Assembly: GCA_017631955.1 (NCBI GenBank)
Contig: JAGBSJ010000018.1
Coordinates: 1-43,447 of the forward strand
Length of the DNA stretch: 43,447 nucleotides
Reading direction: 5' to 3'
Source of the DNA: Clostridia bacterium
Lineage (GTDB): Bacteria > Bacillota > Clostridia > Oscillospirales > Acutalibacteraceae
The position numbers and the translations under genes were made by a program. How positions within the stretch are numbered: the first letter of the stretch is position 1; each line of letters begins with the position of its first letter. Under the pieces are notes generated by a model. It was not told the DNA's origin. It was given only the letters and a program-made list of their open reading frames with translations, and did no database searches. Shown one piece after another: positions 1 to 8,235 of this stretch.

Positions 1-756
1 AACAGACCTGCAGTTGGTGCTACACTTGCTGCTATGGGTATGTTTATCGGTATGCAGGGTGCTACAACAGCTGTTACAGTTACATTCCAAATCTATTTTG
101 ACAACACAAAGATTTCAGGTCTCGTTTCAATGTTTGCAATGATTCCTATTGTGGTTTTCACACCACTTGCTCGTAAGATGGTTAAAAAGTATGGTAAGAA
201 AGAACTTTCAGCTATTGGTTCAATTTGCTATATTGTTGGTGCAGCAGTTCTCTTACTTGCACCACTTGGAACTATCCCTGTTACAGAAGAAAATACAAAG
301 CTTGACTTAATTATTTATATTGTTGGTCAACTTGTTTGTGCATTAGGTCTTGGTATTTACTCAACAGTTTCATGGGCTATGATGGGCGACGCTATTGACT
401 ATAACGAATGGAAAACAGGTAATCGTGAAGAAGGTACAGTTTATTCACTTCACTCATTCTTCCGTAAACTCGCTCAGGGTGTAGGCCCTGCAGTTGCAGT
501 TGCAATTATGGGTACTATGGGTTATGTAAATAACAGTGCTCCTGATGCAAACGGTAACTTCACAGCTATTGATGTTAACTTGCTTAGCTGGGAAGTAGCT
601 TGTGATATTCGTATGCTTGTTGCTGTTCTTTATCTTGTTGCTGGTATCTTCCAGTTCATTGGTCTTGGTGTTGTATATAACCTTGACAAGAAAACACTTG
701 CAACAATGCAAGCAGAACTTGCAGAAAGACATGCAAAAGTAGAAATTGCTGAATAA
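1..756 (+). CDS. GPH-family sugar:cation symporter, C-terminal part (5' end outside window)
   Basis: The reading frame is open from base 1, so only the last 251 residues of a membrane transporter are seen. Several hydrophobic segments alternate with short basic loops such as RKMVKKYGKK. The stretch DAIDYNEWKTGNREEGTVYS followed by FFRKLAQGVG is the conserved late-loop signature of the glycoside-pentoside-hexuronide:cation symporter family (MFS superfamily). The next gene carries the same signature (EVSYRKTGKSEEGSLYALYSFFRKLAQGIG), so the two are tandem paralogues. GPH proteins import glycosides or hexuronides with Na+ or H+. With a GH2 glycosidase and uxaC nearby, a glycoside or uronide substrate is likely, but it cannot be named. 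A rho-independent terminator follows. Confidence 0.88.
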   Translation, partial: NRPAVGATLAAMGMFIGMQGATTAVTVTFQIYFDNTKISGLVSMFAMIPIVVFTPLARKMVKKYGKKELSAIGSICYIVGAAVLLLAPLGTIPVTEENTKLDLIIYIVGQLVCALGLGIYSTVSWAMMGDAIDYNEWKTGNREEGTVYSLHSFFRKLAQGVGPAVAVAIMGTMGYVNNSAPDANGNFTAIDVNLLSWEVACDIRMLVAVLYLVAGIFQFIGLGVVYNLDKKTLATMQAELAERHAKVEIAE

Positions 757-773
757 TCAGTTTTAATATTTAC

Positions 774-810
774 AGAACGGTGATGGTAAAATCCACCACC
801 GTTCTTTTTC
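774..810 (+). terminator. Rho-independent terminator after first GPH transporter
   Basis: AGAACGGTG (774-782) pairs perfectly with CACCGTTCT (797-805), extended inward by TGG/CCA, and is followed by a T run. Confidence 0.85.
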
Positions 811-895
811 GTTATATACTTGAAAAAATAATATAGTTGAGTTAAAATAATGATATGCAATTTGCTAATACTCACAATAGAAAGAATGTGGAAAA

Positions 896-2311
896 ATGAA
901 AGAACAAAACATCAGACCATTTGGTTGGCGAGATAAGTTAGGTTATGCAATGGGTGATATGGGCTGTGGTTTCTCATTCCAGCTTGTTTCAACCTTTATG
1001 CAGCTTTTCTATTTGCAATACATAGGAATTAAAGCAACAGACTACGCTGCTATTATTCTTATATCAAAAATCTTTGACGCTATTAATGACGTTGTTATCG
1101 GTAACCTTGTTGACACAAAGAGACTCGGCAAAAAGAGTAAGTATATGCCTTGGATTATTGCAGGCGGTTTAATTCTTGTTATCTTTAACGTAATGTTGTT
1201 TGCACCAGTTACATCGCTTCCTTATGCGGGCAAATATGCTTGGTGCCTTATTGCATATTGCTTGTGGTCAATTGCTTACACAATGGTTAATGTTCCTTAT
1301 GGTTCTCTTCATAGTGTTATTACAGCAGACCCTCAGGAAAGAGTTTCTCTTTCAACATTCCGTAGCGTTGGTGCGGCATTACCTGCCATCGTTATTATGA
1401 TTGTTCTTCCTGGTATTGTTTACAATAAGGTTAAAAATCCTGTAACCGGTATTGAAGAAGAATTCCTTAAGGGCGAAACACTTCTTCCTGTGGCTCTTGT
1501 AATGTCAGTTGTTGCATTTGCAACTCTTTGGGGTACAACAAAGCTTGTTAAAGAAAGAGTACAGCGTGAAGACGACGGTGCAAATAAAACAGGTATCAAT
1601 GCTTTCTTCTCTGCATTCAAATCATTCTTTACAAACAGAGCTATGGTTGGTGCTACAATCGCATCAGTTGCATCAGTGGCACTTTTCAACTCAACAATGG
1701 CTCTTAACAATATGGTTTTCCAGTATTTCTTTGTTGACACAAGCAAAGTTGGTATTGCAATGATTGGCTCTTATGCGCCAATGGTTGTGTTTATGGCTCT
1801 TTTAGGCAAGCTTACATCTAAATTCGGTAAGAAAAAGGTTATTGTAACATGTATGCTTATCGGTGCAATTTCAGGTGTAATTTCTCTCTTTGTTCCGTTA
1901 ACACCAGATATGACGGGTATGCTTCTTTACATTGTTTGCCTTATGGGACTTAACATTGGTAACGCTGTATTCCAGATTTCTGTATGGGCTATTGTTGCTG
2001 ACTGTATTGAAGTTAGTTACAGAAAAACAGGTAAGAGTGAAGAGGGCTCACTTTATGCACTTTATTCATTCTTCCGCAAACTTGCACAGGGCATCGGTCA
2101 GGCAGTAGTTTCATTAGGACTTGTTGCAATCGGCTTTGTTGAAGGTGAAAACGCAGTTCAGGCAGCAGATTTCGGTGATAAAGTTAAATCACTTTATTTT
2201 GTAGTTCTTGCAGCGGGCTCACTTATTGCTTTCCTTGCTATGGCATTTATTTATAACATTGGCAAGAAGGAAGAAGACGAACTTGCAATTCCTGTTGAAA
2301 AACAAGAATAA
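896..2311 (+). CDS. GPH-family sugar:cation symporter
   Basis: This 471-residue polytopic membrane protein has the length usual for GPH (MelB/XynB/UidB-like) symporters. It starts FGWRDKLGYAMGDMGCGFSF, the typical family N-terminus. The TM2-3 loop has the family motif DAINDVVIGNLVDTKRLGKKSKYMPW, here split over residues about 62-86. The late loop has YRKTGKSEEGSLYALYSFFRKLAQG. It would import a glycoside or uronide by cation symport. It lies 140 nt after a terminated paralogue and before a GH2 glycosidase, so uptake followed by intracellular hydrolysis is the natural reading. The exact sugar is unknown. A weak GC-rich hairpin and T run separate it from the GH2 gene. Confidence 0.9.
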   Translation: MKEQNIRPFGWRDKLGYAMGDMGCGFSFQLVSTFMQLFYLQYIGIKATDYAAIILISKIFDAINDVVIGNLVDTKRLGKKSKYMPWIIAGGLILVIFNVMLFAPVTSLPYAGKYAWCLIAYCLWSIAYTMVNVPYGSLHSVITADPQERVSLSTFRSVGAALPAIVIMIVLPGIVYNKVKNPVTGIEEEFLKGETLLPVALVMSVVAFATLWGTTKLVKERVQREDDGANKTGINAFFSAFKSFFTNRAMVGATIASVASVALFNSTMALNNMVFQYFFVDTSKVGIAMIGSYAPMVVFMALLGKLTSKFGKKKVIVTCMLIGAISGVISLFVPLTPDMTGMLLYIVCLMGLNIGNAVFQISVWAIVADCIEVSYRKTGKSEEGSLYALYSFFRKLAQGIGQAVVSLGLVAIGFVEGENAVQAADFGDKVKSLYFVVLAAGSLIAFLAMAFIYNIGKKEEDELAIPVEKQE

Positions 2312-2328
2312 TTATATTTCGTTTTATA

Positions 2329-2359
2329 GGGCGGGGAGTTACACCCGCCTTATTTTTAT
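2329..2359 (+). terminator. Rho-independent terminator after second GPH transporter
   Basis: GGCGGG (2330-2335) pairs with CCCGCC (2344-2349) around a short loop and is followed by TTATTTTTAT. Confidence 0.7.
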
Positions 2360-2417
2360 AAAAAATTATACACAAACCAATAAAAATTCTACTCACAAAA
2401 GATAAACTTTTTAAGTT

Positions 2418-2452
2418 AAAATATAAAAGTAAGTTGTTATACTTTTAACATA
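2418..2452 (+). promoter_or_regulatory. Possible operator/promoter of the GH2 gene
   Basis: Upstream of the GH2 gene a TATACT -10-like hexamer lies inside the inverted repeat AAAAGTA-N8-TACTTTT, itself flanked by GTTAAAA and TTTTAAC. This could be a repressor site overlapping the promoter. The -35 is weak, so the call is tentative. Confidence 0.35.
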
Positions 2453-2470
2453 AGAAAAGGAGTACACGCT

Positions 2471-4708
2471 ATGAGAAAAATTATCAGTTTAAATCGAAAA
2501 TGGTCATTCCGTAAAGGTGTGAATGAAGTTCCTGCAGTTACACCAGTTGATTGGGATTTTGTAAATGTTCCACATTGTTGGAATGCTATTGACGGTCAGG
2601 ACGGTGGCAACGACTACTTCCGTGGTACTTGCTGCTATGTAAAAGATATTGACAGAGAAGAAATTCCAACTGCAGATAAATATTACCTTGAAATTAACGG
2701 TGCAAACTCATCTGCAACTGTTTATATGAATGGTGAAAAACTTGCATCTCACGATGGTGGTTATTCTACTTGGAGAGTTGATATTACAGAAGCACTTAAA
2801 AAGGGTACACGCCTTGGCATTCTTGTTGACAACTCTGCAAACGAAACAGTTTATCCACAAATGGCAGACTTTACATTCTATGGCGGTCTTTACAGAGATG
2901 TAAATCTTATCGCAGTTAGTGAAAGCCACTTTGAACTTGATTATTATGGTGGTCGTGGTATTGCAATCACACCAAAAGTAGTTGGCACTGATGCACAGGT
3001 TACATTTGAATCTTTTGTTACAAACAAAAAGCCAGGTCAAATGATTAACTATATCATTAAAGATAAATTAGGCGATGTTGTTACAACTCTTAAAACTGAC
3101 GAAGCAGTAGAAACAATTGAAATCAAGAATGTTGTTCTCTGGAATGGTAGAAAAAATCCATATCTTTATACAGCAGAAATCGAGCTTCTTGACGGCGATA
3201 AGGTAATCGACAAAGTTTCAACTCGTTTCGGTTGCCGTACATTCGAAATCGACCCTGAACGCGGATTTATTCTTAATGGTGAAGAATACCCTCTTCGCGG
3301 TGTTTCTCGTCATCAGGACAGATGGGGATTCGGTAATGCACTTTTACCTGAACACCATAAAGAAGATATGGAATTAATCTATGAAATGGGTGCAAATACA
3401 ATCCGTCTTGCACACTATCAGCACGACCAGTATTTCTATGACCTTTGCGACGAATACGGTATGGTAATCTGGGCAGAAATCCCATATATTTCAAAGCATA
3501 TGCCAACAGGTCGTGAAAATACAATTTCACAGATGAAAGAACTTATTGTTCAAAATTACAATCACCCATCAATCGTTGTTTGGGGACTTTCAAACGAGAT
3601 TTCAATGAACGGTTCAGATGATGACCTTATTGAAAATCATAAAATCCTTAACGACCTTTGTCACGAAATGGACAAAACACGTCTTACAACTATCGCAGTT
3701 GTATCAATGTGTAGTCTTGATGACCCATACATTCAGATTCCTGATGTTGTTTCACATAACCACTATTTCGGTTGGTACGGTGGCGACACTTCAATGAATG
3801 GTCCTTGGTTTGATAACTTCCACGCTAAATTCCCTAACATTCCAGTTGGTATGAGTGAATATGGCTGTGAAGCACTTAATTGGCACACTTCAAACCCACA
3901 ACAAGGCGACTATACAGAAGGATATCAGGCATATTACCACGAAGAACTTATTAAACAGTTGTTCTCAAGAAAATATATCTGGGCAACTCATGTTTGGAAT
4001 ATGTTTGACTTTGGTGCAGATGCTCGTCAAGAAGGTGGCGAAAACGGACAAAACCATAAAGGCCTTATGACATTTGACCGTAAATACAAGAAAGATGCTT
4101 TCTATGCATATAAAGCATGGCTTTCAGATGACCCATTTGTTCATATCTGTGGTAAACGCTATGTTGACCGTGTAGAAGACCTTACAAAGATTACTGTTTA
4201 TTCAAATCTTCCTGAAGTTGAACTTATCGCAAATGGTAAGAGCTTAGGTCGTCAGGCAAGTGATAATCATTTCTTCTATTTTGATGTTCCTAATACTGCA
4301 AGCGTTACACATCTTCAGGCGGTTGCAGGTGAATACGGCGACCAGAGTTTAATCCGTAAAGTTGAAACATTCAACGAAGATTATCGTCTCAAAGAAAAGG
4401 GTGCAGTCCTTAACTGGTTTGATGTAACAGAAGTTGATGGTTACCTTTCTCTTAACTCGAAAATGAGTGAACTTCTTATGGTAAAAGAAGGACAAATGCT
4501 CTTCGGTCAGATTATGGGACCAATCGCAGAAGCTGCAAAACAGAGTGCAGGCGAGGGCGGTTTTGAAATGAACGAGGGTATGATGCAGATGATGGGCGGA
4601 TTTACAGTTCTTCGTCTTATCGGTATGCTTGGCATGACAGGTCTTAAAATGAATAAAGAAGAGCTTTTAGACCTTAACGCTAAACTCAACAAGATTAAAA
4701 AGGCATAA
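2471..4708 (+). CDS. Glycoside hydrolase family 2 protein (beta-galactosidase/beta-glucuronidase-like)
   Basis: This 745-residue cytoplasmic enzyme (no signal peptide) has the GH2 order: sugar-binding jelly roll (about 1-170), immunoglobulin-like domain (about 175-265), TIM barrel (about 270-560), then an extra C-terminal part. The acid/base glutamate is E376 in WGLSNEIS, and the nucleophile is probably E463 in GMSEYGCEAL. A good ribosome site (AAAAGGAG) precedes the ATG. The family releases terminal beta-linked galactose, glucuronate, mannose or related sugars; the substrate is not decided by motif. It follows two GPH symporters and lies near uxaC, consistent with hydrolysis of an imported glycoside. 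The last 100 residues are Met- and Gly-rich with a hydrophobic stretch (FTVLRLIGMLGMTGLKM), unusual for a soluble GH2. Confidence 0.92.
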   Translation: MRKIISLNRKWSFRKGVNEVPAVTPVDWDFVNVPHCWNAIDGQDGGNDYFRGTCCYVKDIDREEIPTADKYYLEINGANSSATVYMNGEKLASHDGGYSTWRVDITEALKKGTRLGILVDNSANETVYPQMADFTFYGGLYRDVNLIAVSESHFELDYYGGRGIAITPKVVGTDAQVTFESFVTNKKPGQMINYIIKDKLGDVVTTLKTDEAVETIEIKNVVLWNGRKNPYLYTAEIELLDGDKVIDKVSTRFGCRTFEIDPERGFILNGEEYPLRGVSRHQDRWGFGNALLPEHHKEDMELIYEMGANTIRLAHYQHDQYFYDLCDEYGMVIWAEIPYISKHMPTGRENTISQMKELIVQNYNHPSIVVWGLSNEISMNGSDDDLIENHKILNDLCHEMDKTRLTTIAVVSMCSLDDPYIQIPDVVSHNHYFGWYGGDTSMNGPWFDNFHAKFPNIPVGMSEYGCEALNWHTSNPQQGDYTEGYQAYYHEELIKQLFSRKYIWATHVWNMFDFGADARQEGGENGQNHKGLMTFDRKYKKDAFYAYKAWLSDDPFVHICGKRYVDRVEDLTKITVYSNLPEVELIANGKSLGRQASDNHFFYFDVPNTASVTHLQAVAGEYGDQSLIRKVETFNEDYRLKEKGAVLNWFDVTEVDGYLSLNSKMSELLMVKEGQMLFGQIMGPIAEAAKQSAGEGGFEMNEGMMQMMGGFTVLRLIGMLGMTGLKMNKEELLDLNAKLNKIKKA

Positions 4709-4746
4709 ATAATTCAATTTATTGTTGATGTAAAATAATATAATAT

Positions 4747-4777
4747 AAGGTGAGGGTCTAACTCTCACCTTTTTATT
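4747..4777 (+). terminator. Rho-independent terminator after GH2 gene
   Basis: AAGGTGAG (4747-4754) pairs with CTCACCTT (4764-4771) and is followed by a T run. Confidence 0.85.
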
Positions 4778-4818
4778 TACACTTTGTTAAAATTAAGGTA
4801 ATCATTTCCAAATAAATA

Positions 4819-4827
4819 TGGTATAAT
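4819..4827 (+). promoter_or_regulatory. Extended -10 promoter element TGGTATAAT
   Basis: A TGnTATAAT extended -10 lies 32 nt before the start of the zinc-ribbon gene. No good -35 is visible, as is common for extended -10 promoters. Confidence 0.55.
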
Positions 4828-4858
4828 ATATTTACAAAACTTTTTAAGGACGATACAA

Positions 4859-5296
4859 ATGAACTTTTTACAACGAATTATGGCAAAATTTCAACAGTTT
4901 ATGGTCGGTCGTTACGGTAATGACCAATTTACATTGTTTTTATCAATAGCAGGTACTGTATTGTACTGCTTTGGTAGTTTTTTAAGATGGTTTAGAAGCA
5001 TCTATGTTATAGCAATGGTAGTTTGTCTTGTAGGCGTATTGATGCTTTATTATAGTATTTTTCGTACATTTTCAAAGAACTATGAGAAAAGAAGAAAAGA
5101 ACTTAATTGGTATTTAAGATGGTCAGAAAGACCAAAAGCAAGAATAAAACTTTTAATGAGTCAAATCCGCGACCGAAAAACTCACAGATATTTCAAATGC
5201 AAAAGTTGTAAAACTGTTATGCGCGTGCCAAAGGGTAGGGGTAAGATTGAAATTACTTGCCCTAAATGCAGAATGAAAACAATTAAGAAAAGCTAA
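4859..5296 (+). CDS. Two-TM membrane protein with C-terminal zinc ribbon
   Basis: This 145-residue protein of unknown role begins after an AAGGA ribosome site. Two hydrophobic segments (about 25-42 and 47-65) suggest a membrane hairpin. A basic linker (SKNYEKRRKELNWYLRWSER) leads to a C-terminal zinc ribbon with CKSC and CPKC pairs about 20 residues apart (about 115-140). The architecture suggests a membrane-anchored nucleic-acid or protein-binding finger; similar small proteins recur in Clostridia without assigned function. It has its own promoter and terminator and is monocistronic. No catalytic motif is present. Confidence 0.75.
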   Translation: MNFLQRIMAKFQQFMVGRYGNDQFTLFLSIAGTVLYCFGSFLRWFRSIYVIAMVVCLVGVLMLYYSIFRTFSKNYEKRRKELNWYLRWSERPKARIKLLMSQIRDRKTHRYFKCKSCKTVMRVPKGRGKIEITCPKCRMKTIKKS

Positions 5297-5315
5297 AATG
5301 TTACAAATAACTTTT

Positions 5316-5350
5316 AAAAACAGTCCCTTTTTGTGGACTGTTTTTCTTTT
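5316..5350 (+). terminator. Rho-independent terminator after zinc-ribbon gene
   Basis: AAAAACAGTCC (5316-5326) pairs perfectly with GGACTGTTTTT (5335-5345) and continues into T-rich sequence. Confidence 0.92.
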
Positions 5351-5357
5351 ACCTTTG

Positions 5358-5386
5358 TTGAATTTGGTCGTTTCTCGTGATATTAT
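5358..5386 (+). promoter_or_regulatory. Sigma-A promoter of the solitary SOS gene
   Basis: TTGAAT (5358-5363), a 17-nt spacer and TATTAT (5381-5386). The start point would be near 5393, immediately before the LexA-like palindrome. Confidence 0.7.
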
Positions 5387-5394
5387 ACTTTTCG

Positions 5395-5414
5395 TACAGA
5401 ACAAATGTTCGGTA
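5395..5414 (+). promoter_or_regulatory. LexA (SOS) box
   Basis: The site contains GAACAAATGTTC (5399-5410) within a 20-bp palindrome (TAC-x-GAACA-AA-TGTTC-x-GTA) that has one mismatched pair. It differs by one base from the Bacillus LexA/DinR consensus CGAACRNRYGTTYG. It sits just downstream of a sigma-A promoter, where LexA would block transcription. The core is identical to the site at 25813. Confidence 0.82.
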
Positions 5415-5430
5415 TAGAAGGGAGGCAGAA

Positions 5431-5670
5431 ATGACTTTGTATGAGTTAGGAGAGCAGTATTTGAAGCAGGCAGACGATTTGAAAGAGATAATTTCAGGTT
5501 ATTCTGCCCGTAAAAATCAAATGAACGGGATTGAACTGTATGAACTTAACAGTAAAATCACGACTTTACGAGAAATGGAGAGAGATACACGTATTATTGG
5601 CAAACAGTTAACAGGGTATTATTCTCAACAGAATACACGAAAAGTGTACCATTCACATCACATCAATTGA
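5431..5670 (+). CDS. Small coiled-coil-like protein under SOS box, paralogue of the cassette protein at 26282
   Basis: The ATG at 5431 is chosen because GGGAGG lies at the right distance; the longer frame from 5377 would start upstream of the promoter's -10 and run through the LexA box. The 79-residue product is charged and mostly helical. It starts MTLYELGEQYLKQADDLK and ends near TGYYSQQ. The protein at 26282 has MSIKELGNEYEKHASLQ at its start and LKNYYKYKGEN at its end, with matching spacing and a shared REM/REI segment before the last helix, so the two look paralogous. Both genes stand behind LexA boxes with identical cores. The function is unknown; damage-inducible expression is inferred from the operator. 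The next gene has its own promoter, so this one appears monocistronic. Confidence 0.72.
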   Translation: MTLYELGEQYLKQADDLKEIISGYSARKNQMNGIELYELNSKITTLREMERDTRIIGKQLTGYYSQQNTRKVYHSHHIN

Positions 5671-5694
5671 CTTTTCGCCGTAGTATTGTATAAT
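5667..5694 (+). promoter_or_regulatory. Sigma-A promoter of the cohesin-domain gene
   Basis: TTGACT (5667-5672), 16-nt spacer, TATAAT (5689-5694). The -35 overlaps the TGA stop codon of the preceding small gene. Confidence 0.75.
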
Positions 5695-5715
5695 TGTTTG
5701 TATGAGGTGTGAACT

Positions 5716-6615
5716 ATGAAAAAAGTTTTAAGTATTTTATTTGCAATGATAATTTTTTGTATGTGTCTGATTCCGTCTTATGCGGCAAGCCCTAAAATTT
5801 CAGTAAAAACTGTGTCTTCCGCATCAGTAGGTGATACAATTACAGTTTCAGTAAACCTTTCTGCGAATTCAGGTCTTGCGGGTGTTGAATTTGTAGTAAA
5901 TTTCAATACAACCGAATACCAACTTGTTTCTGGTTCGGTTAAAAAGGGTAATTTGTTTGTTGGTGAAGAAATTATAAAAAGTGGTGCAATACAATACGCC
6001 GGCGTATCTTCTGATGCAATAAACACAAGTGGTGCACTGTTGACATTTAAATTAAAAGTTCTTAAAACAGGTGGAAAAATTTCATTGTCCGTTAATGATG
6101 CAATTGATGTAAACGATAAATTTGTTTCTGTAAGTGCATCAGGTGCTACTGTTAAGTGTTCACATGCGGGTATGAAATGGAATGTTGTTAAAAAGGCAAC
6201 TTGTACTGAAAACGGCGAGAAAAATGGTGCTTGTACTTGTGGTCACACTGTAACGGAAACAATTCAGAAAACAGACCATACATACGGAAAATGGACAGTA
6301 GAAAAGCCCGCTACTGAAACAGAAAAAGGTCTTAAATGGGCAAAATGCTCTGTTTGTGGAGATAAAAAAGAGCAGGTAATCAACAAATTAAAACCAACTG
6401 AAACCACAACAGAAACAACTACTGAAACTACAACATTTGTAGAAAACACAACAGAAAGCACAACAAATGAACCAACAACTGCACCAACACCGCAAATTGT
6501 AGAAAAAACATCAACTGCAGAAATCGTTGCAAAAACAGTGGCGGTGGTGTTAGGCGTTGAAGCGGTGGGCTTAATAGTATTTTTAATCGGTAAAAAGAAA
6601 AAAGAAAATAAATAA
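5716..6615 (+). CDS. Secreted cohesin-domain protein with C-terminal membrane anchor
   Basis: This 299-residue protein has a signal peptide (KK, a hydrophobic core, then SYAAS). A cohesin-like domain follows (about 27-145; VSVNLSANSGLAGVEFVVNF, FKLKVLKTGG), then a Cys-containing segment (about 147-225) with two CxC-type motifs (ACTCGHTVTE, KCSVCGDKKE) typical of repeats in gut Firmicutes surface proteins. A Thr-rich linker (about 227-260) and a final TM helix with KKKK tail complete it. No LPXTG-like motif is present, so it is probably anchored by the TM. Cohesins bind dockerins in cellulosomes, but free cohesin-like domains also occur on non-cellulosomal cells. No dockerin is visible in this window, so scaffolding is not proven. 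Confidence 0.8.
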   Translation: MKKVLSILFAMIIFCMCLIPSYAASPKISVKTVSSASVGDTITVSVNLSANSGLAGVEFVVNFNTTEYQLVSGSVKKGNLFVGEEIIKSGAIQYAGVSSDAINTSGALLTFKLKVLKTGGKISLSVNDAIDVNDKFVSVSASGATVKCSHAGMKWNVVKKATCTENGEKNGACTCGHTVTETIQKTDHTYGKWTVEKPATETEKGLKWAKCSVCGDKKEQVINKLKPTETTTETTTETTTFVENTTESTTNEPTTAPTPQIVEKTSTAEIVAKTVAVVLGVEAVGLIVFLIGKKKKENK

Positions 6616-6619
6616 TAAA

Positions 6620-6650
6620 AAAGAGCAGGTAAAAACCTGCTCTTTAATTT
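6620..6650. terminator. Bidirectional terminator between cohesin gene and uxaC
   Basis: AAAGAGCAGGT (6620-6630), loop AAAA, ACCTGCTCTTT (6635-6645). A and T runs on both flanks let it serve both convergent genes. Confidence 0.9.
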
Positions 6651-6658
6651 TGTCATAA

Positions 6659-8062
6659 TCAGTCTAAATTAAAATATTTTTTCGCGTTATTAAATGAGAT
6701 ATCTTCAACAACATGTGAAAGGAATTCAATATCGTCTGGGTACTTGCCCTCTTCAACTAAATCGCCGATAATCTCACAAAGAATTCTTCTGAAATATTCG
6801 TGTCTTGGGTATGAAAGAAAACTACGCGAGTCTGTAACCATGCCAACGAATTTGCCAAGTACACCAAGGTTAGAAAGAGTTTTCATTTGTTCTCGCATAC
6901 CATCATAGTTGTCATTAAACCACCATGCAGAGCCGAACTGAATTTTTGACTGTGCCTCACTGCTCTGGAAGTTGCCAAGCATTGTGCCAAGTACATAATT
7001 GTCTTTAGGATTAAGTGTGAAGAGAATAGTTTTTGGTAACTTGCCTTTAACATCAAGTGAGTCAAGGTAGCGTGAAAGTCCGTAAGCTAACTGATGGTCG
7101 TGAATTGAGTCGAATCCTGTGTCAGCACCAATCTGATTAAACATTCTTGCGTTGTTGTTTCTCATAGCGCCAAAGTGTAGTTCCATTGCCCAACCCAGTT
7201 CTGCATACTTTTCGCCGAAGAATTGTAAAAGTGCAGTTCTATACTGGTCAAGTTCTTTTTGTGTAAATGTGCCACCTGCAAGTGCCTTCTCAAAGATTGC
7301 CTCGAGTTCTTCTTCACTTGCAAGTTCAAATGGACAATATTCAAGAGCATGGTCAGATGCGCGACAACCCATTTCATCAAAGAATTCAATTCTCTTTGTG
7401 AGTGCTACAAGCAAATCTTTATATGATTTAATTTCCATTTCAGCCGCTTTTTCCATAGCAACAATCCATTCGCGGAATGCAGGAGTGTCAATAAGGAATG
7501 ACTTGTCAGGGCGGAATGCAGGAAGCACCTTGCATTTGAATGTTTTATCTTCTTTAAGTAGTTTGTGGTATTCAAGTGTATCTGCCGCGTCGTCAGTAGT
7601 GCATACACAATACACATTTGACTTTTCAATAAGTGAGCGTGGTGTAAATCCACCCGCCTTGATTTGTCTGTTACATTCTTCCCATATTGCATCTGCAGTT
7701 TTTGCGCTCAATGGCTCATAAATACCGAAATATCTCTGCAATTCAAGGTGAGTCCAATGGTAAAGAGGGTTGCCGATACAATATGGCAAGCTTTCTGCCC
7801 ATTTCATAAACTTTTCGTAGTCAGAAGCATCACCTGTGATGTATTTTTCGTCTACACCGCAACCGCGCATACCGCGCCATTTGTAGTGGTCACCGCCGAG
7901 CCAAACTTGTGTTATATTCTCAAATGGCTTGTCCTCGTAAATTTCTTTAGGAGAAAGATGACAATGCCAGTCGAAAATAGGTGTGTTTCGAGCACCTTTG
8001 TCAAAGATTTTCTGTGCAGTTTCTGTGCTTAAAAGAAAATCGTCGCCCATAAATTTTCTCAT
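6659..8062 (-). CDS. uxaC: Uronate (glucuronate/galacturonate) isomerase
   Basis: The protein converts D-glucuronate to D-fructuronate or D-galacturonate to D-tagaturonate, the first intracellular step of hexuronate breakdown. The 467-residue length matches the family. The N-terminal FMGDDFLLSTETAQ, the metal motif DWHCHLSP (about 32-39), and KPFENITQVWLGGDHYKWR are typical of this amidohydrolase-superfamily enzyme. WELHFGAMRN-like (here MELHFGAMRNNN) and FLSYPRHEYFRR are further hallmarks. The start at 8062 is preferred over an in-frame GTG at 8071, because AGGTGA is then the ribosome site. It is convergent with the cohesin gene and stands alone; with the GPH transporters and GH2 enzyme it supports uronide use. 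Confidence 0.96.
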   Translation of the reverse strand: MRKFMGDDFLLSTETAQKIFDKGARNTPIFDWHCHLSPKEIYEDKPFENITQVWLGGDHYKWRGMRGCGVDEKYITGDASDYEKFMKWAESLPYCIGNPLYHWTHLELQRYFGIYEPLSAKTADAIWEECNRQIKAGGFTPRSLIEKSNVYCVCTTDDAADTLEYHKLLKEDKTFKCKVLPAFRPDKSFLIDTPAFREWIVAMEKAAEMEIKSYKDLLVALTKRIEFFDEMGCRASDHALEYCPFELASEEELEAIFEKALAGGTFTQKELDQYRTALLQFFGEKYAELGWAMELHFGAMRNNNARMFNQIGADTGFDSIHDHQLAYGLSRYLDSLDVKGKLPKTILFTLNPKDNYVLGTMLGNFQSSEAQSKIQFGSAWWFNDNYDGMREQMKTLSNLGVLGKFVGMVTDSRSFLSYPRHEYFRRILCEIIGDLVEEGKYPDDIEFLSHVVEDISFNNAKKYFNLD

Positions 8063-8162
8063 ATTTATCACCTAAAAAATAAATTTTTATATTTGCAAAA
8101 TAAGTATAGCATAAATAGGCAAAATAATAAACACTTTTTTAAGTTTTTAGTGTTGATAACTG

Positions 8163-8191
8163 TTGAAAAATCAAGCACAATGTGATACAAT
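8163..8191 (+). promoter_or_regulatory. Sigma-A promoter of the yebC-like gene
   Basis: TTGAAA (8163-8168), 17-nt spacer, TACAAT (8186-8191), 44 nt before the start codon. Confidence 0.75.
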
Positions 8192-8235
8192 AAACTGATT
8201 TATTATAATATTTTAATATCGAGAGGTATGTTTTT

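Noticed and set aside
7152-7721. 189-codon open frame on the plus strand opposite uxaC
   Set aside because: It is antisense to a clear full-length uxaC, has low-complexity Ser-rich translation and no ribosome site or promoter.
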